A stretch of 26,649 nucleotides of DNA from JAKANT01 sp035502095. Its GTDB lineage: Bacteria; Pseudomonadota; Gammaproteobacteria; Burkholderiales; Burkholderiaceae_F. Location: NCBI GenBank assembly GCA_035502095.1, contig DATJUX010000050.1, forward strand, positions 1-26,649, read 5' to 3'. Shown piece by piece: positions 16,079 to 24,203 of the stretch. The notes below the pieces were generated by a model. The model made no database searches and was not told the origin of the DNA. It saw only the letters and a program-made list of their open reading frames with translations. The number at the start of each line of letters is the position of its first letter. Within the stretch, counting starts at the first letter, position 1. Position numbers and translations under genes: made by a program.

Positions 16079-17560
16079 CTAACGGGTCTTTGCCTTGCCG
16101 TAGCGCTCGAGGGTCCGCAGCCGCGCGGTGGCGTGATCGACGATGGGGGCAGGGTAGTCGGTGCCGATGCGGCAACCAGCCGCATGCTGCCGTTCTTCGG
16201 GAACGCGCCAGGGCGCGTGGATCTCCGCGGCGGTGAATCGTTCGAGTTGTGGCAGATACCGGCGGATGAACTTTCCTTCCGGGTCGAAGCGTTCCGACTG
16301 GGTGACCGGGTTGAAGATGCGGAAGTAAGGCTGGGCGTCGCACCCGGTCGATGCGGCCCACTGCCAGCCGCCATTGTTGGCCGCCAGATCGTAGTCGTTC
16401 AAGTGACGCGCGAAGTAATCCTCACCCCGACGCCAGTCGATGCCGAGGTCCTTGGTGAGGAAACTCGCCGTCACCATGCGCAAGCGGTTGTGCATGTACC
16501 CGGTGGAGTTGATCTGCGCCATGGCGGCATCCACCAGCGGATATCCCGTCCGCCCCTCGCACCACGCCGCAAATGCGTCTGTGTTTTCCTCCCACGCGAT
16601 GGAGTTGTATTCGCGCCGGAAAGCACCCAGGGTCACGTGCGGATGCTCGCGCAGGATCATCTGGTAGAAGTCGCGCCAGATCAGTTCCGATAGCCACGCG
16701 CCCGCGCCGTTTTCCGCGCCGGGCGGCGATCGCTGGCTGCGTTCCCATGCAAAACGCGCCAATTCGCGCACCGAAACCGTGCCGAAGCGAAGATGCACGG
16801 AGAGGTACGACGGACCCCTGACGGCCGGAAAGTCGCGCGCCGTTGCGTAAGCGTCGATCCGCGCGCAGAAATCTTCGAACACCTGTCGTCCGCCTTCCTC
16901 CCCGTAGCCCAGCTTCAGGTCCGCCAGATTGGTTGGAAGGAACCCGAGGGACTCGAGACTGGCCATTGACGGCGGCGCCGCTGCACCCGCGAGAGCGCCG
17001 AGATATCGCTCGACCGGATACGCCTTCAGGTAGAACGGTGTCAGCTTCTTGAGCCACGCAGCCTTGTACGGCGTGAACACCGAAAACGGCTGGTTCGCAG
17101 CCGTGCGGATTTCGTCGTGTTCGAAGACGACCTGGTCCTTGAACAGGTGGAATGCGCGACCATCGCGCTCGAGCGCGGCGCCAACCTCGGCGTCGCGCCT
17201 GAGCGCGGCGGGTTCGTAATCGCGGTTGGCAAAGACTGCATCTGCGGCAAGTTCGCGTGCGAGCCGCGGAATCTCCTCGATCGCGGCTGCGCTGCGACAT
17301 TCGAGCGCGCCTCCGGCAGCGCGCAGGCGTTCGCCGAGGGCGGCGACGGAACGATGTATGAACTCGACCCGGCGATCGGCGGCCGGTCCGTTTTTCCGCA
17401 GCGGATCAAGAATGGAGCTATCGAAGACGAACGTGCAGTAGACGCGGCGCGCGGCACGCAGCGCGTGATAGAGCGCGGCGTTGTCGGTGACGCGCAAGTC
17501 GCGACGGAACCACACCAGGGCCGAGTCCACAACGATTTCCGCAGGCAGGTGATATCGCAT
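16079..17560 (-). CDS. phrB: Deoxyribodipyrimidine photolyase (class I CPD photolyase)
   Basis: A flavoprotein of 493 residues that uses blue light to split cyclobutane pyrimidine dimers. The N-terminal antenna domain opens with LVWFRRDLRVTDN (15-27). The C-terminal FAD domain has SYLSVHLRFGTVS, ELIWRDFYQMI, TGYPLVDAAMAQIN, MHNRLRMVTASFL and DYDLAANNGGWQWAASTG, all typical of bacterial class I photolyases. The ATG at 17560 gives about ten residues before the conserved domain; a GTG at 17530 with GGAAA upstream is an alternative. It is monocistronic and divergent from yqgE across a 105-bp gap. That gap contains TTGACA at 17562-17567 but no good -10 box at the right distance. Confidence 0.95.
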   Translation of the reverse strand: MRYHLPAEIVVDSALVWFRRDLRVTDNAALYHALRAARRVYCTFVFDSSILDPLRKNGPAADRRVEFIHRSVAALGERLRAAGGALECRSAAAIEEIPRLARELAADAVFANRDYEPAALRRDAEVGAALERDGRAFHLFKDQVVFEHDEIRTAANQPFSVFTPYKAAWLKKLTPFYLKAYPVERYLGALAGAAAPPSMASLESLGFLPTNLADLKLGYGEEGGRQVFEDFCARIDAYATARDFPAVRGPSYLSVHLRFGTVSVRELARFAWERSQRSPPGAENGAGAWLSELIWRDFYQMILREHPHVTLGAFRREYNSIAWEENTDAFAAWCEGRTGYPLVDAAMAQINSTGYMHNRLRMVTASFLTKDLGIDWRRGEDYFARHLNDYDLAANNGGWQWAASTGCDAQPYFRIFNPVTQSERFDPEGKFIRRYLPQLERFTAAEIHAPWRVPEERQHAAGCRIGTDYPAPIVDHATARLRTLERYGKAKTR

Positions 17561-17665
17561 ATTGACAGTGCGGCGCAGGGCGCAAAAATGGCAATGCGCA
17601 TAGCCCGATCTGGGGCCCGGGCCGACAACACGGGGCTAGAATCGCAGTCCGGAAAACCACGCAGC

Positions 17666-18220
17666 ATGGACCTCAAGCATCACTTTCTCATCGCTATGCC
17701 CAACATGGCGGATCCGAACTTCTCCGGTTCGGTGGTCTACGTCTGCGAGCACAACGACAAGACGGCGCTGGGTCTGGTCATCAATCGCCCGACCGAACTG
17801 ACGCTCGCGCGCCTGTTCGACAAGATCGACCTCAAGCTCGAGATCGCGCCCTGGAAGGACGAACTCGTCTTCTTCGGCGGACCCGTGCAGACCGAGCGCG
17901 GCTTCGTCCTGCACCAGCCTTCCGGCAGCTACGGATCGACGCTCCGGGTGACCGAGGACATTGCGCTCACGACGTCGAAGGACGTGCTCGAGGCGATCGC
18001 CATCGGCGGCGGACCGAACCGGGCGATCGTTACGCTCGGCTATTCGGGCTGGGGCGCCGGCCAGCTCGAGGACGAGATCGCGCACAACGCGTGGCTCACG
18101 GTGCCGGCCGATCCGCACGTTATCTTCGAGACTCCCGCCGAGGATCGCATGGCCGCCGCGCTGAAGCTGCTCGGCATCGTCGACGGGATGCAGCTTTCCG
18201 GGACGGCCGGGCATGCGTGA
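17666..18220 (+). CDS. yqgE: YqgE/AlgH family protein
   Basis: A 184-residue protein of the UPF0301 family. Signature segments are HHFLIAMPNMADPNFSGSVVYVCEH, GLVINRP, FFGGPVQTERGFVLH and GYSGWGAGQLEDEI. The molecular function is unknown; AlgH was named from effects on alginate regulation in Pseudomonas. The start at 17666 is where the family begins, and the frame is open further upstream only because it lies opposite phrB. It heads the chain yqgE-ruvX-pyrR-pyrB-pyrX-plsC, a gene order seen in betaproteobacteria. Confidence 0.93.
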   Translation: MDLKHHFLIAMPNMADPNFSGSVVYVCEHNDKTALGLVINRPTELTLARLFDKIDLKLEIAPWKDELVFFGGPVQTERGFVLHQPSGSYGSTLRVTEDIALTTSKDVLEAIAIGGGPNRAIVTLGYSGWGAGQLEDEIAHNAWLTVPADPHVIFETPAEDRMAAALKLLGIVDGMQLSGTAGHA

Positions 18221-18278
18221 GCCGTTCCATGCGGCCTGCGCCACCGCACCCGTCTTTTCGTTCCTCCCACGTTCTTCG

Positions 18279-18671
18279 ATGACCGAACAGGTCGTGCTGG
18301 GCTTCGATTTCGGCATGCGCCGGATCGGCGTAGCGCTGGGCAACTCGATCACCCGGCGGGCGCGTCCGTTGCAGGTGATCGCTGCCGATCACGCTGCGCG
18401 CTGGGACGCGATCGAGGCGCTCATGAAGGAATGGCAGCCGCAGCAGGTCGTCGTCGGCGTGCCCCGCCACCCCGACGGCGCGGAGCACGTCGTCACTCGC
18501 CAGGCGCGGCGTTTCGGGCGGCAGGTCCAGGGTCGCTATGGCCTGCCGGTCGCGTTCGTCGACGAGCGCTACTCCTCGGCCGTACTCGGAGACGGCGCTG
18601 CAAGCGATGCGGAGGCCGCGGCGGTCATCCTGCAGCAGTGGTTCGACGAGCCGCAGGAGGACGAAGGTTGA
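18279..18671 (+). CDS. ruvX: Holliday junction resolvase-like protein RuvX (YqgF)
   Basis: A 130-residue RNase H-fold protein linked to 16S/pre-rRNA end processing and proposed as a junction resolvase. The acidic site residues are D10 in LGFDFGMRRIGVAL, the Asp/Glu of DERYSSAVL, and the Asp of SDAEAAAVILQQW. VVVGVPRHPDG replaces the commoner VGLPLNMDG. The start at 18279 matches the family's N-terminus but has no clear ribosome site. An in-frame ATG at 18213 overlaps the yqgE stop by 8 bases and would add 22 residues. Its stop overlaps the TTG start of pyrR. Confidence 0.9.
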   Translation: MTEQVVLGFDFGMRRIGVALGNSITRRARPLQVIAADHAARWDAIEALMKEWQPQQVVVGVPRHPDGAEHVVTRQARRFGRQVQGRYGLPVAFVDERYSSAVLGDGAASDAEAAAVILQQWFDEPQEDEG

Positions 18672-19171
18672 TCGATCTCGATGCCGAGGCGATCTACCGC
18701 CGCTTCGCCGCCCGGGTGCGCGAGCGTGTCGCCGGCCGCGACGTGCGCCTGGTCGGCGTGCGCACGGGCGGGGTCTGGCTGGCGGAGCGCCTGAAAGACG
18801 AGCTGGGCATCGCCTTTCCGGTCGGCGTGCTCGACATCAGCTTCTACCGCGACGACTTCAATCGACAGGGCCTTTCCCCGACCGTCAAGCCGTCGCAGAT
18901 CGCATTCGACGTCGATGGCCAGAACCTGCTGCTGGTCGACGACGTGCTGTACACGGGCCGCACCGTGCGCGCGGCCATGAACGAGCTGTTCGACTATGGC
19001 CGCCCGGCGCGCATCGATCTCGCGGTGCTGATTGATCGTGGCGGGCGCGAACTGCCGGTCGAGGCGTGCGCCGTCGGCGCAACGCTCGAAGTGCCGCGCG
19101 CGGTCAGCGTCGAACTGTCGCGCGACGCGGCGGGCAAGCTGCACCTCACGCTGGAGCAGCGCGGTGCCTGA
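18668..19171 (+). CDS. pyrR: Bifunctional pyr operon regulator/uracil phosphoribosyltransferase PyrR
   Basis: A 167-residue type I phosphoribosyltransferase. The PRPP loop LLLVDDVLYTGRTV (87-100) is intact, with VGVRTGGVWLAERL (29-42) and VLDISFYRDDF (54-63) typical of PyrR. In Bacillus PyrR attenuates pyr mRNA; in proteobacteria its regulatory role is less clear and it may act mainly as a uracil phosphoribosyltransferase. Translation must begin at the TTG at 18668, overlapping the ruvX stop by 4 bases, because GGAGG lies about 8 bases upstream and no ATG fits the family length. Confidence 0.92.
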   Translation: MIDLDAEAIYRRFAARVRERVAGRDVRLVGVRTGGVWLAERLKDELGIAFPVGVLDISFYRDDFNRQGLSPTVKPSQIAFDVDGQNLLLVDDVLYTGRTVRAAMNELFDYGRPARIDLAVLIDRGGRELPVEACAVGATLEVPRAVSVELSRDAAGKLHLTLEQRGA

Positions 19172-20135
19172 GGCCGGACGCAATCCGCAGCTGAACCGCA
19201 ACGGCGAGTTGCACCACCTGCTTTCGATCGAAGGGCTGCCACGTGCCATCCTCGAGCGCATCCTTGCCACGGCCGACAGCTTCATCAACATCGCCGAGCG
19301 CGAGGTGAAGAGCGTGCCGCTCCTGCGCGGCCGTTCGGTGTTCAACCTGTTCTTCGAGAACAGCACCCGCACGCGCACGACGTTCGAGATCGCCGCGCGG
19401 CGCCTGTCGGCCGACGTGTTCAATCTCGACATCACGCGTTCGTCGACCGCGAAAGGCGAGTCGCTGCTCGACACGATCAACAACCTGACCGCGATGCAGG
19501 CGGACATGTTCGTGGTGCGCCACGCCTCGAGCGGCGCCCCGTACCTGATCGCGCGCCATGTCGCGCCGCAGGTGCATGTGATCAACGCCGGCGACGGGCG
19601 CCACGCTCATCCGACGCAAGGGCTGCTAGACATGTACACGATCCGCCACTACAAGCGCGACTTTTCGCAGCTCGTCGTGGCGATCGTGGGCGACATCCTG
19701 CACTCGCGCGTGGCGCGCTCGGCAATCCATGCGCTCACGACGCTGGGAGTGCCCGAAGTGCGCGCCGTCGGGCCGCTCACGCTGCTGCCGGGCGGCCTCG
19801 AGCAGCTCGGCGTGCGCGTCTGCACGCGGCTCGACCAAGGCATCCGCGGCGCCGACGTCGTCATCATGCTTCGGCTGCAAAACGAGCGCATGAAAGGATC
19901 GCTGCTGCCGAGCGCCCAGGAATACTTCCGCAATTACGGCCTGACGCCCGAAAAATTGCAGCTCGCGCGCCCGGGCGCGATCGTGATGCACCCGGGCCCG
20001 ATGAATCGCGGCGTCGAGATCGACTCGCATGTCGCCGACGGCACGCAGAGCGTGATCCTGCCGCAGGTCACCTTCGGCATCGCCGTCCGCATGGCCGTGC
20101 TCGCGCTTGTCGCGTCGTCGCATCGGATGCAATAG
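19164..20135 (+). CDS. pyrB: Aspartate carbamoyltransferase catalytic subunit
   Basis: A 323-residue enzyme of pyrimidine synthesis that joins carbamoyl phosphate and aspartate. Catalytic blocks are intact: FFENSTRTRTTFE (63-75), HASSGAPYLIA, NAGDGRHAHPTQGLLDMYT, DILHSRVARSA and HPGPMNRGVEI. The GTG at 19164 has GGAG 6 bases upstream and overlaps the pyrR stop by 8 bases. No pyrI regulatory subunit is present. Instead the next gene is an inactive dihydroorotase homologue, as in Pseudomonas, where the two proteins form a dodecameric complex. That partnership is inferred from gene order. Confidence 0.96.
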   Translation: MPEAGRNPQLNRNGELHHLLSIEGLPRAILERILATADSFINIAEREVKSVPLLRGRSVFNLFFENSTRTRTTFEIAARRLSADVFNLDITRSSTAKGESLLDTINNLTAMQADMFVVRHASSGAPYLIARHVAPQVHVINAGDGRHAHPTQGLLDMYTIRHYKRDFSQLVVAIVGDILHSRVARSAIHALTTLGVPEVRAVGPLTLLPGGLEQLGVRVCTRLDQGIRGADVVIMLRLQNERMKGSLLPSAQEYFRNYGLTPEKLQLARPGAIVMHPGPMNRGVEIDSHVADGTQSVILPQVTFGIAVRMAVLALVASSHRMQ

Positions 20136-20137
20136 CC

Positions 20138-21409
20138 ATGCAGCTCGCCATCCGCAACGGCCGCGTCCTCGATCCGGCGTCGAAGTTCGATGCGCGCGCC
20201 GATGTGTTCGTCGACGACGGTCGCATCGCGTCGATCGGCGCCGCGCCGCATGGGTTCGTCGCCGACCAGACGCTGGACGCATCCGGCCTCGTCGTTGCGC
20301 CGGGCCTGGTCGACCTCTGCGCGCGCATGCGCGAGCCGGGCACGGACGGGGCGCTGAAGGTCGAGTCGCATGCCGCGCTCGCCGGCGGGATCACGGGCCT
20401 CGTCTGCCCGCCCGACACCGATCCGCCGCTGGACGAGCCCGGCCTCGTCCGCATGTTGCGCCAGCGCTCGCGCGAAGCGGCCGGCGCGCGCCTGTATCCG
20501 CTCGGCGCGCTCACCGCGGGTCTTGCCGGAGAGGTGCTCGCCGAGATCGAGACGCTCGCGGAGGTCGGCTGTGTCGCGTTCGCCCAGACCGCGACGCTGC
20601 CGCCCGACAACGGGGTGCTGCTGCAGGCGATGCGTTATGCGCGGACCTTCGATCTTCCGATCTGGTTGCGGCCGGTGGAAGACACGCTCGCCGCGCGTGG
20701 CGTCGCGGCGGCCGGCGCGGTCGCGGCGCGCCTCGGGTTGCCTTCGATACCGGAGGTTGCGGAGACGGTGGCGTTGCACACGGTGTTCGAACTGCAGCGT
20801 GTCACCGGCGCGCGCGTGCACCTGTGCCGCTTGTCGAGCCGCAGCGGGGTCGAGCTCGTGCGCCGCGCGAAACACGAGGGATTGCCGGTGACCTGCGACG
20901 TGGGCATCCATCACGTGCACCTGATCGACGTCGACATCGGCTACTTCGACTCGAACTTCCGCCTCGACCCGCCCCTGCGCTCGGGCCGCGACCGTGATGC
21001 GATTCGGGCCGGACTGGCGGATGGAACCATCGACGCGATCTGCTCCGATCACACGCCTGTGGACGCGGACGACAAGCTGCTTCCTTTCGACGAAGCGGCG
21101 CCGGGCGCCACCGCACTCGAGACGCTGCTTCCCTTGGTGCTCAAGTGGGCGAGCGAAGAAAGGATCGGAATGCTCGATGCGCTCGGCAAGGTGAGCAGCA
21201 CACCGGGCCAGATCCTGGCCGAACCCACCGGTCGCCTCGCCGTCGGCGCCAAGGCCGACATTTTCGTGTTCGACCCGCAAGAGCCGTGGCGCCCCCTGCC
21301 GGCGTCCCTCGTGAGCCACGGCAAGAACACGCCATTTTCGAGCTACGAACTCGTCGGCCGCACCCGCTACACACTGGTCGGCGGCGACGTCCGCTTCAGC
21401 CGCAAGTAA
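20138..21409 (+). CDS. pyrX: Catalytically inactive dihydroorotase homologue (PyrC'/PyrX), partner of PyrB
   Basis: A 423-residue amidohydrolase-fold protein that follows pyrB after 2 bp. In active dihydroorotases the first metal motif is DxHxHxREPG. Here residues 59-68 read DLCARMREPG, so both zinc-binding histidines are replaced (C61, R63). A later ligand His is also absent in HLCRLSSRSG, and no obvious carboxylated Lys is seen. This is the pattern of the pseudo-dihydroorotase that Pseudomonas-type ATCase needs for assembly. An active dihydroorotase must be encoded elsewhere. A GGGGTCAGAC-type repeat begins 2 bases after the stop. Confidence 0.9.
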   Translation: MQLAIRNGRVLDPASKFDARADVFVDDGRIASIGAAPHGFVADQTLDASGLVVAPGLVDLCARMREPGTDGALKVESHAALAGGITGLVCPPDTDPPLDEPGLVRMLRQRSREAAGARLYPLGALTAGLAGEVLAEIETLAEVGCVAFAQTATLPPDNGVLLQAMRYARTFDLPIWLRPVEDTLAARGVAAAGAVAARLGLPSIPEVAETVALHTVFELQRVTGARVHLCRLSSRSGVELVRRAKHEGLPVTCDVGIHHVHLIDVDIGYFDSNFRLDPPLRSGRDRDAIRAGLADGTIDAICSDHTPVDADDKLLPFDEAAPGATALETLLPLVLKWASEERIGMLDALGKVSSTPGQILAEPTGRLAVGAKADIFVFDPQEPWRPLPASLVSHGKNTPFSSYELVGRTRYTLVGGDVRFSRK

Positions 21410-21410
21410 T

Positions 21411-21430
21411 GGGGTCAGACACCATTTTTC
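21411..21430 (+). repeat. Short GGGGTCAGA-type repeat, copy 1
   Basis: GGGGTCAGACACCATTTTTC lies 1 base after the pyrX stop. With flanking bases it forms an imperfect palindrome (TGGGGTC/GACACCA) followed by five T residues, so it could act as a weak terminator. A close relative occurs at 24162-24180 in the same orientation, also at a gene end. Similar short motifs recur in many betaproteobacterial genomes. Confidence 0.55.
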
Positions 21431-21459
21431 GCCGTTCGACGCCGGCGGCGTGTTGAGCG

Positions 21460-22344
21460 ATGCGATACGTGCTCGCGCCGCTGCGCGCTCTGATCCTGCT
21501 GCTGCACATCCTCGACGGCATCGTCATCAGCGGCCTCCTGTTCCCGACGCTCGACCAGCGGCGACGCAACCGCATCATCGGTGCATGGTCGCGCGGACTG
21601 GTACGGATCTGCGGAATGCGCCTTGTCGTCACGGGCCGCCCGCTCGATCCGCGGCTCGCGCGCGAGGGTGTCGTGCCGGGATCGTTGGGGCGCCTCGTAC
21701 TCGCCAATCACATTTCGTGGATCGATGTCTTCGCGTTGCTCGGCACGCTGCCCTCGCGCTTCGTTGCCAAATCGGAGATCGGTCGCTGGCCGCTGGTCGG
21801 ATGGCTGGTGACGCTGGTTGGGACGCTTTACATCGAACGAGGCCGGCGCCACGCCGTCGCCGCGATGAACCAGCGCGTGAGTGATCGGCTCAAGGCGGGC
21901 GAAACGATCGTCGTGTTCGGCGAGGGCACCACGACCTACGGCTTCGAGTTGCTGCCGTTTCACTCCAATCTGATCGCACCGGCACTCGAAGTCGGCTGCG
22001 AGATCTGGCCGGTCGCGCTGCGCTACACGGATCGCGGCGTGCAGACCGCGGCGGCGGGATTCGTCGGCGAGATGAGCCTCGTCAACTCGCTCTGGAACAT
22101 TCTCGTGGCGCGCGACATCGCGGTCGAGGTGGCGTGTCTGCCTTCGTTTCCTGCCGCCTCAGGCACCACGCGCCATCAACTCGCCAAGGTCGCGCGGGCC
22201 GCGATCGCCAATCACCTCGGCCTTGCAATAGATGCGCCGCCGCATGCGGGGCGAGCGCAACAGGCGGTGCCTACCGCGTCGGCACCGCTGCCTGACGACA
22301 GCGAACCTGAAGCAGCGTCCGCTCCGGCCAGCGCATCGCAGTGA
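21460..22344 (+). CDS. plsC: 1-acyl-sn-glycerol-3-phosphate acyltransferase
   Basis: A 294-residue inner-membrane acyltransferase that makes phosphatidic acid from lysophosphatidic acid. The N-terminus has a membrane segment (about 8-28). The catalytic motif is NHISWID (83-89; His and Asp of NHx4D), and the substrate-binding motif is FGEGTTTYG, a variant of FPEGT. The last ~45 residues are Ala/Pro-rich and look disordered. It is the last gene of the yqgE-pyr chain, 50 bp after pyrX. Its final 74 bases overlap the 3' end of apaH on the other strand. Confidence 0.92.
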   Translation: MRYVLAPLRALILLLHILDGIVISGLLFPTLDQRRRNRIIGAWSRGLVRICGMRLVVTGRPLDPRLAREGVVPGSLGRLVLANHISWIDVFALLGTLPSRFVAKSEIGRWPLVGWLVTLVGTLYIERGRRHAVAAMNQRVSDRLKAGETIVVFGEGTTTYGFELLPFHSNLIAPALEVGCEIWPVALRYTDRGVQTAAAGFVGEMSLVNSLWNILVARDIAVEVACLPSFPAASGTTRHQLAKVARAAIANHLGLAIDAPPHAGRAQQAVPTASAPLPDDSEPEAASAPASASQ

Positions 22345-23089
22345 GCGAGCCGCCCCACACGCAGCCCGTATCGAGGCAGATCGCGTCGGCGCGATCGAGC
22401 AGCCCGAGCGTCGACCAGTGCCCGAACACCACCGGCAGGCCGCCGCGTGCCGGATGCGTGGCGCGCTGCGGATGATCGAACCAGGGCTGGAAGCCCGGCG
22501 GCGCCGCGCCGGTACCTTCCTTGACGCTGAAGTCCATCGTTCCGTCGTCGCTGACGAAACGCACGCGCGTGAGCGCGTTGATCACGCACCGCAGACGGTC
22601 CACGCCAACCAGGCCGTCGTCCCAGCGCGCCGGTGAATTGCCATACATGCCGGCGAGAAACGCCCGGTGATCGGGACCGCGAAGAAAAGCCTCGACCTCG
22701 CCCGCAAGCGCAAGCGTCTTCGCCACGGTCCACTGGGGCAGCACGCCGGCGTGCACGAACAGCGCGCCAGCCTCCAGGTGCGCGAGCGGCCGCGCGCGCA
22801 GCCAGTCGAGCAGGTCGTCGCGGTCCGGCGCATCGAGCACGTCCTGCAGGGTGTCGTTGCGATGCGCGCGCCGGATACCGGCCGCGACCGCGAGCAAATG
22901 CAGGTCGTGGTTGCCGAGCAGTGCGATCGCACGCTGCCCCAGGTCGCGGACGAACCGCAGCGTCGCAAGCGAATCCGGCCCGCGGTTGACCAGATCGCCC
23001 ACGAACAGCAGCTTGCGGCCGGAGGCGTCGGCAGCGAGCAACTCGCGCAAGCTCGCGAAGCATCCCTGCAGATCGCCGACGACCAGCAT
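22271..23089 (-). CDS. apaH: Symmetrical bis(5'-nucleosyl)-tetraphosphatase ApaH
   Basis: A 272-residue calcineurin-like phosphoesterase that hydrolyses Ap4A to two ADP and also removes Np4 caps from RNA. Metal-binding motifs are GDLQGC (5-10), GDLVNRGP (31-38) and GNHDLHLL (59-66), with VHAGV and FGHWS further on; the Gln in GDLQGC is common in ApaH. The ATG at 23089 directly follows the rfaE2 stop (TGAATG), so it is the last gene of the ADP-heptose operon. Its 3' end overlaps plsC tail to tail with no terminator visible between them. Confidence 0.95.
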   Translation of the reverse strand: MLVVGDLQGCFASLRELLAADASGRKLLFVGDLVNRGPDSLATLRFVRDLGQRAIALLGNHDLHLLAVAAGIRRAHRNDTLQDVLDAPDRDDLLDWLRARPLAHLEAGALFVHAGVLPQWTVAKTLALAGEVEAFLRGPDHRAFLAGMYGNSPARWDDGLVGVDRLRCVINALTRVRFVSDDGTMDFSVKEGTGAAPPGFQPWFDHPQRATHPARGGLPVVFGHWSTLGLLDRADAICLDTGCVWGGSLTAMRWPERTLLQVRCRQAAVPTR

Positions 23090-23575
23090 TCAGTCGCCGC
23101 GCACGCGTTTCAGCAGCGCGGTGGTCGATCGCTCGTGCTCGAAGGGAATCGCGACGATCCGGGCGCCCCACGTGCGGGCGAGCTGCGCTTCCTCGATCCG
23201 CTGCATGTCGTAGTCGCCGCCCTTCGCGTACACGTCGGGCCGCACGATCTCCAGCACGGGCAGCGGCACCGCTTCGTCGAACAAGGTGACCAGGGTGACG
23301 CTTTCGAGCGCCGCGAGCACGGCGGCCCGATCGTCCTGCGGATTGACCGGCCGGTCGTCGCCCTTGCCGAGCTGGCGCACCGATCGATCCGTATTGAGCG
23401 CCACCACCAGGCTCGCGCCGAGGGCGCGCGCCCGCGCGAGATAGGTGACGTGGCCGCGGTGCAGGATGTCGAAAACGCCGTTCGTCAGCACGATCGGACG
23501 CTCGAGTGCGGCGACACGCGCCGGCAGATCGGCGCGCGCGACGATCTTGTGCTCGAACCCCGGTCGATCAGGCAT
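23090..23575 (-). CDS. rfaE2: D-glycero-beta-D-manno-heptose 1-phosphate adenylyltransferase
   Basis: A 161-residue nucleotidyltransferase equal to the C-terminal half of E. coli HldE. TNGVFDILHRGHVTYL (31-46) contains the HxGH motif, and AKGGDYD plus the C-terminal HERSTTALLKR carry the other nucleotide-binding residues (STT equivalent of ISSTxxR). It activates heptose-1-phosphate with ATP. The ATG at 23575 fits the family and overlaps the gmhB stop by 8 bases. In E. coli this domain is fused to the kinase; here the two are separate genes, with hldD and gmhB between them. Confidence 0.95.
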   Translation of the reverse strand: MPDRPGFEHKIVARADLPARVAALERPIVLTNGVFDILHRGHVTYLARARALGASLVVALNTDRSVRQLGKGDDRPVNPQDDRAAVLAALESVTLVTLFDEAVPLPVLEIVRPDVYAKGGDYDMQRIEEAQLARTWGARIVAIPFEHERSTTALLKRVRGD

Positions 23576-24203
23576 GCGAGGTCTCGCCGAGCAGGTTCCA
23601 TAGCCCGGCGCTGGAAACCGCATCGGCCAGCGACCGAAAACGCGCACTGCAAAGGCTCGCTTCGATCGCCGCCGGCAGCCGTTCGCCGTTGGTTCCGAGC
23701 AGGATCCGGGCCGGCACGCCCGCCGCCGCAGCGGCTTCGAGGTCGTGACGCTTGTCGCCGAACAGCGCCGAGCGCTCCAGATCGATCGTCAACTCGCGCG
23801 CCGCCTGCAGCAGCATTCCGGGTGCGGGCTTGCGGCAATCGCATTCGATGCGATACGCATCGCGCGCCTCGACCGGGTGATGTGGACAGTGGTAGACGCC
23901 GGCCAGGGCAGCGCCGGCCGCTTCGAATCGTTCGCTCATCCACGCCGTCAGCGCGGCGAAATCGTCCTCCGAATAGAGCCCGCGCCCGATCCCGGACTGG
24001 TTGGTGACAACGACGAGCGCGAAGCCGCGCCCGGCCAGCGTCGCGCTCGCCTCGAGCACGCCGTCGACGAACTCGAAGTCCTCGCGCCGGAACACGTATC
24101 CATGGTCGACGTTGATCACCCCGTCGCGGTCGAGAAACGCCGCGCGCCGCCCTCGCGATACGGGGTCAGATGCCAATTTCAGTCCGACTGCTCGAGCAGC
24201 CAT
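23568..24203 (-). CDS. gmhB: D-glycero-beta-D-manno-heptose-1,7-bisphosphate 7-phosphatase
   Basis: A 211-residue HAD-type phosphatase. The nucleophile and acid are D25 and D27 in FLDRDGVIN, VTNQSGIGRG is motif II, and DCRKPAPGM and FGDKRHDLEAA are motifs III and IV. The zinc loop is CPH (106-108) with CDC (121-123), as in GmhB. The start is ambiguous. The ATG at 24203 overlaps the hldD 3' end by 25 bases, while a TTG at 24176 lies just after the hldD stop. The residues encoded before AAFLDRDG come largely from the GGGGTCAGA-type repeat inserted at this junction. Confidence 0.93.
   Translation of the reverse strand: MAARAVGLKLASDPVSRGRRAAFLDRDGVINVDHGYVFRREDFEFVDGVLEASATLAGRGFALVVVTNQSGIGRGLYSEDDFAALTAWMSERFEAAGAALAGVYHCPHHPVEARDAYRIECDCRKPAPGMLLQAARELTIDLERSALFGDKRHDLEAAAAAGVPARILLGTNGERLPAAIEASLCSARFRSLADAVSSAGLWNLLGETSHA
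24162..24180 (+). repeat. Short GGGGTCAGA-type repeat, copy 2
   Basis: GGGGTCAGATGCCAATTTC matches copy 1 (21411-21430) in its first nine bases and in the CCA and TTT parts. It covers the hldD stop and the first codons of gmhB, so it contributes coding sequence to the N-terminus of gmhB. It is not close enough to a perfect palindrome to be a terminator. Confidence 0.5.

Noticed and set aside
17562..17590. TTGACA as the -35 of a yqgE promoter
   Set aside because: No acceptable -10 box lies 15-19 bases downstream.
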